Shown: positions 58,031 through 64,000 of the stretch, piece after piece
Layout: every line of letters begins with the position of its first letter
How positions within the stretch are numbered: position 1 is the stretch's first letter
Assembly: GCF_004118375.1 (NCBI RefSeq)
Contig: NZ_SDHX01000002.1
Span: 981,001 to 1,045,000 of the forward strand
Direction: 5' to 3'
Origin: Oleiharenicola lentus
Lineage (GTDB): Bacteria; Verrucomicrobiota; Verrucomicrobiia; Opitutales; Opitutaceae
DNA length: 64,000 nt
The notes under the pieces: model-generated
What the model was told of the DNA's origin: nothing
The model's input: the letters and a program-made list of their open reading frames with translations, nothing else
Databases searched by the model: none
Program-made: the position numbers and the translations under genes

Positions 58031-59503
58031 CTACAGCGTGCGACCTACCGCCTGCCGCCAACCGTCGTGCAGCGCCGCAACTTTTTCCGCCGCCAGTTTT
58101 GGCTGATAAATGACCTCGTCGCGCGTGAGCGCGGCGAGTCCGGCAAGGTCGCGCTGCAGGCCAAGTCCGAGCTGTCCCGCCAGCACCGCGCCGAGCGGCG
58201 AACAGTCGGGCATCGTCGCCACGCGCAGATCCACGCCGCAGAGATCGGCGCAGAATTGCATGAGAAATTTGCTGGCCGTGGGTCCACCGTCGCCGTGCAG
58301 CGCCGTGAGCGGCACGCCCGCCTCCGCGCGCATGGCGTCGAGCGCGTCGCGCACCTGAAACGCGATGGACTCAAAGGCTGCGCGCGCGACATGACGCCGG
58401 TCACTGTGACTCGAGAGGCCGAGGATCGCCGCACGCGCGTCGGGCCGCCAGTGCGGCAGGCCGAGGCCGGTGAACGCGGGCACGAGATGCACGCCGCCGT
58501 TGTCGGGCACGGCGAGAGCGAGTTGCTCGATGGCGGGCACGTCGGCCGCGAGGCCGAGCTGGTCGCGCAACCAGGTGAGCGTCGAGGCGGACGAAATGAT
58601 GATGCCCTCGAAGGCGTAGGTCGGCCGGCCGGCGTGCGACCAGGCGAGCGCGGTCAGCACGCCCTGCGCCGAAAAGCGCGGTGTGTCGCCGATGTTGAGC
58701 AGGAGCGAGGAGCCGGTGCCGAAGGTGACCTTGGCCGCACCGGGCGCATAGCAGCGCTGGGCGAAGAGCGAGGCCTGCGAGTCGCCCATGACGCCGCAGA
58801 TCGGCAATGGTTCGACAAGCTCACCACTCAGCGTCGTCTCTCCGAACGACGCTGAGCAGTCGCGCACCTCGGGCAGGGCGCGGCGGGGCACTTCCCAGAG
58901 CGCGCAGAGTTCGTCATTCCACGCGAGGCGGCCGATGTCGTAGAGGAGCGTGCGCGAGGCGTTGGTCGTGTCGGTGGCGAAGACCTGACCGCCGGTGAGC
59001 CGGTAGATGAGGTAGGCGTCGATCGTGCCGATGAGGGCGGAGCCGTCGGCAAGCTTAGCCTTCAGTCCGGGTTGATTATGCACCAGCCACTGGAGCTTCG
59101 AGGCGGAGAAGTAGCCGTCGATCTTCAGGCCGGTGGTCCGGTGCACGAGCGACTCGTGCCTTTTCGCCGCCGCGCAGAAGCCGTCGCCGCGGCGATCCTG
59201 CCAGACGAGCGCGCGATGCAGCGGCCGGCCGGTGCCGCGCTCGAAGACGAGGATGGTCTCGCGCTGGTTCGTGATCGAAAGCGCGGCGATCTCCCCGACT
59301 TTGTCGGGGTTGCGCGCCAACAGCGTGCGCAGGACCGTGAGCGTGTTCTGCCAGATTTCCTCGGCGTCGTGCTCGACCCAGCCCGGCTGCGGGTAGTGCT
59401 GCACGTGATCGCGGGATTCGCGATCGAGCGCGTGGCCGGCCGCGTCGAAGAGCAACGCCTTCGTGGCCGAGGTGCTTTGGTCGAGGGCGAGGAAGAGGGG
59501 CAT
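58031..59503 (-). CDS. glpK: Glycerol kinase (FGGY family)
   Basis: A 490-residue FGGY kinase that phosphorylates glycerol. Motifs: FLALDQSTSATKALLFD, WVEHDAEEIW, WQDRRGDGF and GDGGPTASKFLMQF. A short in-frame insertion at about residues 216-232 (GETTLSGELVEPLPI) is encoded by a REP-like palindrome (58808-58858). Its ends keep the frame, and catalytic parts appear intact. It sits downstream of the split transketolase genes, so it may act on a sugar other than glycerol. Confidence 0.88.
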   Translation of the reverse strand: MPLFLALDQSTSATKALLFDAAGHALDRESRDHVQHYPQPGWVEHDAEEIWQNTLTVLRTLLARNPDKVGEIAALSITNQRETILVFERGTGRPLHRALVWQDRRGDGFCAAAKRHESLVHRTTGLKIDGYFSASKLQWLVHNQPGLKAKLADGSALIGTIDAYLIYRLTGGQVFATDTTNASRTLLYDIGRLAWNDELCALWEVPRRALPEVRDCSASFGETTLSGELVEPLPICGVMGDSQASLFAQRCYAPGAAKVTFGTGSSLLLNIGDTPRFSAQGVLTALAWSHAGRPTYAFEGIIISSASTLTWLRDQLGLAADVPAIEQLALAVPDNGGVHLVPAFTGLGLPHWRPDARAAILGLSSHSDRRHVARAAFESIAFQVRDALDAMRAEAGVPLTALHGDGGPTASKFLMQFCADLCGVDLRVATMPDCSPLGAVLAGQLGLGLQRDLAGLAALTRDEVIYQPKLAAEKVAALHDGWRQAVGRTL

Positions 59504-59606
59504 GGGAGACTAAAGACGAAACCTGAGACCTGAAACCTGAGAGCTGAGGATGTAATCCGAGCCCCGGTATGTGGCTGCCTTCATTTCAGGTTTCAGCTTT
59601 CAGGTT

Positions 59607-60608
59607 TCAGGTTTTCAGCAATCCCCGCGCCGTCTCGGCCAGTCCTTCCATGCTGATCCCATAATGCCGGAAGATGTCGGCCTGGGCGCCGGTGACGGTG
59701 TCTTCGTCGGGCAGGCCGACGATTTTGAAGCGCGGGGCAAGGCCGGCGGCGAGGAGCGTGGCGGCGACGGCTTCACCCAGCCCGCCGTGGACCATGTGTT
59801 CCTCCACCGTGACGACGGCGCGGCACTCGCGTCCGGCGGCGAGCACGGCGGCGGTGTCGAGCGGCTTGATCGTGTGGAAACTGAGCACGCGCGCCGAGAG
59901 GCCGGCTTCGGCCAGATGAGCGGCCGCGAGGAGCGCGTGGATGACGGTCTCGCCGCTGGCGAGGAAGGCGACGTCCTTGCCCTCGCGCAGGGTGATGGCC
60001 TGGCCGGCTTCGAATTTCGTGCCGGCGGGAATCACATCCAGCATCGCGGCCTTGCCGAAGCGCAGGAAGACCGGGCGCTTGGCCGCCGCGGCGAACTTCA
60101 CGGCCTCGCGGGTCTCGAAGTTGTCGGCCGGCGCGATGAGCGTGAGGTTGTTGATCGCGCGCAGGACCGCGAAATCGTGGAGCGAGTGGTGCGTCGAGCC
60201 AAGTGCGCCGTAGCTCACGCCGGAGCTGATGCCCACGAGCACGGCCGGGACGTTGGAGTAGCAGACGTCGTTCTTGATCTGCTCGAGCGAGCGGGCGGTG
60301 AGGAAGCACGACGGTGAGACGCCGAAGGCCTTCTTGCCGCAGGCGGCGAGGCCGGCGGTGATGCCGACGAGGTTCTGCTCGGCGATGCCCACCTCGACGA
60401 TCTGCTTGGGCAGCGCCTTGCCGTAGGGCGCGAGCTTGCCGGAACCGCGCGAGTCGGAGGTGACGGCCACGAGGTTTTTGTCGGCCGTGGCGAGCTGCTG
60501 CAGCGTGTCGGCAAACTCCTCAAGGTTGGCGCGGCCTTTCTTGAGACCGAGCTTCTCGGCCATGGCCTTGGCGGCCGGCGTGAACATGGACGGGGCGGGC
60601 GCGCTCAT
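59607..60608 (-). CDS. Transketolase C-terminal subunit
   Basis: A 333-residue protein matching the pyrimidine-binding and C-terminal domains of transketolase: IVEVGIAEQNLVGITAGLA, GALGSTHHSLHDFAVL and VEEHMVHGGLGEA. In this form transketolase is encoded by two genes; the partner with thiamine diphosphate-binding residues is next to it and overlaps by 4 bases. The two make one enzyme that transfers two-carbon units between sugar phosphates. Confidence 0.9.
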   Translation of the reverse strand: MSAPAPSMFTPAAKAMAEKLGLKKGRANLEEFADTLQQLATADKNLVAVTSDSRGSGKLAPYGKALPKQIVEVGIAEQNLVGITAGLAACGKKAFGVSPSCFLTARSLEQIKNDVCYSNVPAVLVGISSGVSYGALGSTHHSLHDFAVLRAINNLTLIAPADNFETREAVKFAAAAKRPVFLRFGKAAMLDVIPAGTKFEAGQAITLREGKDVAFLASGETVIHALLAAAHLAEAGLSARVLSFHTIKPLDTAAVLAAGRECRAVVTVEEHMVHGGLGEAVAATLLAAGLAPRFKIVGLPDEDTVTGAQADIFRHYGISMEGLAETARGLLKT

Positions 60609-61438
60609 GCGACGGCCTCCTTCAGTTTTTTCTCCGCGGCTTCCAGCTCCGCCAGCGCCTGGGCCAGCTCGGCGTCCGAGGGCACACCGTGGTGCCACTT
60701 GCCGACGTTTTCCATGAAGCTGACGCCCTTGCCCTTCACGGTGTTGGCGATGATGAAGAGCGGCTTGCCGGGGTGCGGCGTGGTGATCGCCTGCGTGAGC
60801 GCGGCGTAGTCGTGGCCGTTGACCGCGCGGACTTCCCAGCCGAAGGCGCGCCACTTTTCGTCGAGCGGTTCGTTGGACATGACGTCCTTGGTGTGCCCGG
60901 TGATCTGGAGCGTGTTGTGGTCAAGGATGGCGACGAGGTTGTCCAACTTGTAGTGGGCGGCGGCCATGGCGGCCTCCCAGTTGGAACCCTCCGCGAGTTC
61001 GCCGTCGCCGAGGAGCGTGAAGACCTTGAAAGCGTCGCCGTCCATCTTGGCCGCCAGCGCCATGCCGAGGCAGATCGGCAGGCCGTGGCCGAGCGCGCCG
61101 GTGTTCATCTCCATGCCCTTGATCTTTCGGGTCGGGTGGCCGACGTAGTAGGATTTGTAGTGGCAGACCGTGTCGAGGTCGGCGTCGGGAAAGTAGCCGC
61201 GATCGGCCATGACGGCGTAGAGCGCCTCGACGCAGTGGCCCTTGCTCTGGACGTAGCGGTCGCGCGTCGGCGAGTCCACGGTCTCCGGCGTGATCCGGAG
61301 CACGCGGTTGTAGAGCAGGCTCAGGATGTCGAGGCACGAGAGCCCGCCGCCCGTGTGCCCGGCGCCCGCCCCGTGGATGAGCGTGAGCATCCGCCGGCGC
61401 AGGGCGAAGGATTTGAGGGTGAGTTCTTGGTCAGTCAT
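60605..61438 (-). CDS. Transketolase N-terminal subunit
   Basis: A 277-residue protein matching the thiamine diphosphate domain: GAGHTGGGLSCLDIL, LGHGLPICLGMALAAK and the ThDP motif LLGDGELAEGSNWEAAMAA, plus NTVKGKGVSFMEN. Its stop overlaps the start of the C-terminal subunit gene by four bases. Split transketolases of this type are common in anaerobes and in some sugar-specific pathways. Confidence 0.92.
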   Translation of the reverse strand: MTDQELTLKSFALRRRMLTLIHGAGAGHTGGGLSCLDILSLLYNRVLRITPETVDSPTRDRYVQSKGHCVEALYAVMADRGYFPDADLDTVCHYKSYYVGHPTRKIKGMEMNTGALGHGLPICLGMALAAKMDGDAFKVFTLLGDGELAEGSNWEAAMAAAHYKLDNLVAILDHNTLQITGHTKDVMSNEPLDEKWRAFGWEVRAVNGHDYAALTQAITTPHPGKPLFIIANTVKGKGVSFMENVGKWHHGVPSDAELAQALAELEAAEKKLKEAVA

Positions 61439-61503
61439 GCGGTGGGACCGGAAATCTTGAAATCGGGCATCGGGAATCGAAAACTTAAAAGGTCAGACCA
61501 GCG

Positions 61504-61577
61504 GTCATCCTGAGCCAGGCGAAGGATCCAGATGAATTCGTGAGCCCGCTTGGATCCTTCGCAGAGCTCAGGATGAC
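61504..61577. repeat. Palindromic TCATCCTGAGC-type repeat
   Basis: 27-bp arms at 61504-61530 and 61551-61577, with few mismatches, begin gtcatcctgagc. Same family as 51544-51615. Located between the fucose isomerase-like and transketolase genes. Confidence 0.75.
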
Positions 61578-61642
61578 GGTGGCGGGGGGCATGAGCATTT
61601 CGATCCTCAGGTCTCAGGTTTCAGCTCTCAGGTTTTCCACCC

Positions 61643-63067
61643 TCACTCCTGCGGCGCCTCGTGGTGATACACTTCCCAGCCGAGGTAGCGCTCGAAGGCT
61701 TCGGCGAGGATGGGGGCGGTGCGGGAGGCGTTCATGACGACGTGGTGCTCGAAGCCCTCGCGGCAGACGTGGCGCATGAGCTTCTGGAGCTTGGGCACGC
61801 GCGCGACGGCGCGGTTGCCGAAGGTCTTCAATTCGTCGTCGGTCAGCTCGCCCTCGCCCACGTAGGTGCGGATGACGCCGGCGGCGTCGTCGGTCGTGAT
61901 GCGGCCGTAGGTGAGCGGGCGGGCCGTGGTGCGGCCGTCGAGCGCCCCCCAGGTGTTCTCGACGCCGAGCGTGGAGCCGAGGATGGGCGCGTTGAGGACC
62001 TTGATGTCGGGCAGGAAGGACTTGGCCCAGTTGCCGCAGTGGAAGAGCACGCACTTGTCGTCGGCCGCGCCGTAGTTGTTGTTCCAGTCCACGAGGGCGG
62101 ACGGCGAGCTGGAGGCCAGCTGCATCGCATACATCGTGAGCACGCCGGTGACGTCCACCTCGCAGGCGCTGGGCAGGAAATTCTCGCTCATCATGCTCAT
62201 CGAGGTGCAGACGTTGCAGCCGTGGTTGGCCTGCACGGAGGTCCAGCACTGGATGGCGGTGGCGTCGAGGTGGTTGGCCGCGACGAAGTCGTCGAGCACG
62301 ATGCCGAGGCGTGCCATCTGCGCGAGCTTGGCGGGCGGGACGGCGGTGGCGTTGGCGTAGGCCTTGATCTCGTCCACCTTCGCCACGAGGCGCTTGTCGG
62401 CGTCGGCGATCTTGCCGGCGGCGCCGAGGATCTCGGAGAGGTCCACCGTGGTGACGCTGATGCCGTTCCGCTCGAGGATCTTTTCGGAGTAGCGGACGGT
62501 GTTGAACGCACCCGGACGCGCGCCGATGGCGCCGAGGCGCACGCCCCGCAGGCCGCGAACGACGCGGCACACGGCGACGAACTGCTGCAGGTCCGCGCGG
62601 AACGAGGCGTCGAGCGGGTGGACGACGTGCTTCGTCGTGAGCGAGTAGGCGATGCCGGCCTGGCGGAGGTTGTTGCAGACGGAAATCTTGCCGCAGAACG
62701 CGTCGCGCCGGCGGATGACGTCGAGCTTGTCGAGGTCGTCGGGGTAGCCCTGGACGAGGATGGGCACGTTGAGGCCGGAGAGCTTCATCACATCGGCCAC
62801 GCCCTTCTCGTCGCCGAAGTTGGGCAGGCACACGAGCACGCCGGCGATCTGGTCGCGGTGGCGCTTGAAGAGGTCGGCGCACTTGCGCGCGTCGTTGTGG
62901 GTCTCGACGCCGCCGAGCTTGGTCTCGGCCGGATCGAGCATCACGGCCTGGAGGCCGAGCTCGCCGAAGAGCTTTACGACGTCGGCGCGCGCCTCGGGCA
63001 CGAGCTTGTCGGGGAAGAAATCGCGGTTGCCGAAGATGACACCAAGGGTGAGCGGGGTGGGTTTCAT
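61643..63067 (-). CDS. L-fucose/L-arabinose isomerase-family protein
   Basis: A 474-residue member of the L-fucose isomerase family. Metal-ligand regions are seen in SACEVDVTGVLTMYAMQLA, LVDWNNNYG and LFHCGNWAKSF. Other conserved parts are VCLPNFGDEKG, RLGAIGARPGAFNTVRYSE and IQCWTSVQANHG. The family interconverts aldoses and ketoses; the exact sugar is unknown. It is the first complete gene of the cluster with split transketolase and kinase. The ATG at 63067 begins TLGVIFGNRDFF. Confidence 0.8.
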   Translation of the reverse strand: MKPTPLTLGVIFGNRDFFPDKLVPEARADVVKLFGELGLQAVMLDPAETKLGGVETHNDARKCADLFKRHRDQIAGVLVCLPNFGDEKGVADVMKLSGLNVPILVQGYPDDLDKLDVIRRRDAFCGKISVCNNLRQAGIAYSLTTKHVVHPLDASFRADLQQFVAVCRVVRGLRGVRLGAIGARPGAFNTVRYSEKILERNGISVTTVDLSEILGAAGKIADADKRLVAKVDEIKAYANATAVPPAKLAQMARLGIVLDDFVAANHLDATAIQCWTSVQANHGCNVCTSMSMMSENFLPSACEVDVTGVLTMYAMQLASSSPSALVDWNNNYGAADDKCVLFHCGNWAKSFLPDIKVLNAPILGSTLGVENTWGALDGRTTARPLTYGRITTDDAAGVIRTYVGEGELTDDELKTFGNRAVARVPKLQKLMRHVCREGFEHHVVMNASRTAPILAEAFERYLGWEVYHHEAPQE

Positions 63068-63356
63068 GACGTTGGGGAGAGGGACCGAGGCCGGGCAGGA
63101 AGCATCCGGCAAGGGGTTTGATAGATTAGCACAGGATTACGCAATGCTTCCTCCGGACTGTGCCGAAGAATCAACCATATCATAACATGGCTTGGAATGC
63201 GGGGCGGTGCCTGCGCCGAGCCACACCCCCGCCCTGTCTGGCACCCCTCTCCAAGAGGTGACCCAGAATCGCGGCAGCGAAAGCCCCCTCTTGAGAGGGG
63301 TGGCGCGAAGCGACGGGGTGTGTAGGTGTGTTGCACCGGAACAAGTCGGCGTCGAA
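63068..63356. other. Non-coding spacer with inverted repeat
   Basis: No gene seen. An inverted repeat of cccctctccaagagg / ccctcttgagaggggt (about 63244-63305) could end transcription from the upstream gene. Confidence 0.45.
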
Positions 63357-64000
63357 TCATGGCACCACGTTGACTATGACACGCTGGTAACGGGTGAGCC
63401 GCGGGGTGCCGTGGTCGGTGACGGCGAGGATGATGTGCATCTCGCCGGTGCCGGGCGGCATGACGCGGGCGGTCGGCACGCTGAACCAGGCCCTGGGCTG
63501 GTCGAAATTTTTGATCTCGAGCGGCTGGCCGGAGCGGGCGCTGGAGAGCGGGAAGGTGCCGGCTTCGTTGTAGTAGAACCACGCGTAGGAGAGCGCGTCG
63601 CCGTCTGGGTCGGTCGTGCCCTCGGCGCTCAGCTCGATCCGCTGGCCGGGCTTGGCGGTGAGGCGCGCGGCGTGGCCGAGTTTCGGCGCGGGCGGGTGGT
63701 TCGCCTCCTTGTAGGGTTTGATCGTCCAATCCATGCGCGCGGCGAAGTCGTTCTGATACGCCTCGCGCCAGCGCCAGATCGTGGCGTGGTTGGTGTCGTG
63801 CCAGCGACCGTCGGCGCCCATGACTTCGTCGTCGGCGTCGGTGTAGATCGGGCGCGTCTCGGGCTGCGCGTGCCACTTCATCGGGCGCGGCGTGTAGAGT
63901 TCGTAGCGTCCGCCCCAGCCGCCGAAATCGGGCCGCTCGGGCACGTTGAGGCCGTTGGTGATCAGGCCGAGGAAGCTCGGGGTGTCGCCTTCCATGAGAT
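63357..64000 (-). CDS. DUF1593-like protein, C-terminal part (cut by window end)
   Basis: The last 213 residues of a larger protein. [16 protein letters not shown] and [10 protein letters not shown] match the DUF1593 (nucleoside hydrolase-like) family, followed by a beta-rich C-terminal domain with [16 protein letters not shown]. The N-terminus lies beyond base 64000. It probably hydrolyses a glycoside or binds a carbohydrate and belongs to the same carbohydrate cluster. Interior start codons in this part are not the true start. Confidence 0.78.
   Translation of the reverse strand, partial: LMEGDTPSFLGLITNGLNVPERPDFGGWGGRYELYTPRPMKWHAQPETRPIYTDADDEVMGADGRWHDTNHATIWRWREAYQNDFAARMDWTIKPYKEANHPPAPKLGHAARLTAKPGQRIELSAEGTTDPDGDALSYAWFYYNEAGTFPLSSARSGQPLEIKNFDQPRAWFSVPTARVMPPGTGEMHIILAVTDHGTPRLTRYQRVIVNVVP

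Overview
This 64 kb window is high-GC, gene-dense bacterial chromosome. It most resembles Opitutaceae (phylum Verrucomicrobiota). The signs are a diaminopimelate aminotransferase (DapL) lysine route, a very long secreted nuclease ending in LNG-rich repeats, a CE15-type glucuronoyl esterase, a large TonB-dependent receptor and a Verrucomicrobia-style W/DP/LPAG repeat protein. The assignment is an inference from gene content; there is no rRNA in the window.

Region 1 (1-10928) is accessory DNA. It holds a Tn7-like transposon whose operon encodes a TnsA-TnsB fusion, a TnsC/TniB ATPase and a TniQ/TnsD targeting protein (1515-6707). An unexplained array of three large imperfect repeats (479-1450), each carrying two short palindromes, leads up to the transposase gene. 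Cargo follows: a metallophosphoesterase, small unknown genes and a phosphatase-like protein. Next is a lower-GC island bounded by 32-bp inverted repeats (8779-10737) with a toxin-tip/immunity-like pair. A cluster of four related 15-bp motifs (10798-10928) looks like the transposon's right end, 16 bp from the 3' end of a chromosomal histidine kinase gene. The left end is not seen and is probably before base 1. No CRISPR genes or CRISPR array were found.

Region 2 (10944-31382) carries a hybrid histidine kinase, endonuclease III, the giant secreted nuclease, glycine dehydrogenase GcvP, a Gre-like factor, a Doc-type toxin module, a two-domain cupin with an in-frame palindromic insertion, an OPT transporter, two pantothenate-pathway genes and dapL.

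Region 3 (31464-51312) is mostly housekeeping. It includes a reverse-strand operon for an Mla/Pqi-type lipid transporter (permease with STAS, ATPase, MCE protein, lipoprotein), preceded by a methyltransferase and a DUF2721 membrane protein. It also has a HAD phosphatase, a hydroxyisobutyrate dehydrogenase-like enzyme, an 845-residue repeat protein, PpnP, two peptidyl-prolyl isomerases, a YgjP-like peptidase, a pseudopilin pair, a phosphodiesterase with CstA, and galactokinase.

Region 4 (51693-64000) is a co-directional reverse-strand carbohydrate-use cluster: truncated and complete CE15 esterases flanking a broken ORF6N gene, a TonB receptor, glycerol kinase, a split transketolase, an L-fucose isomerase-family protein and a DUF1593-like protein cut by the window end. 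Short palindromic repeats of several families lie between genes and, in three cases, inside coding regions in frame.
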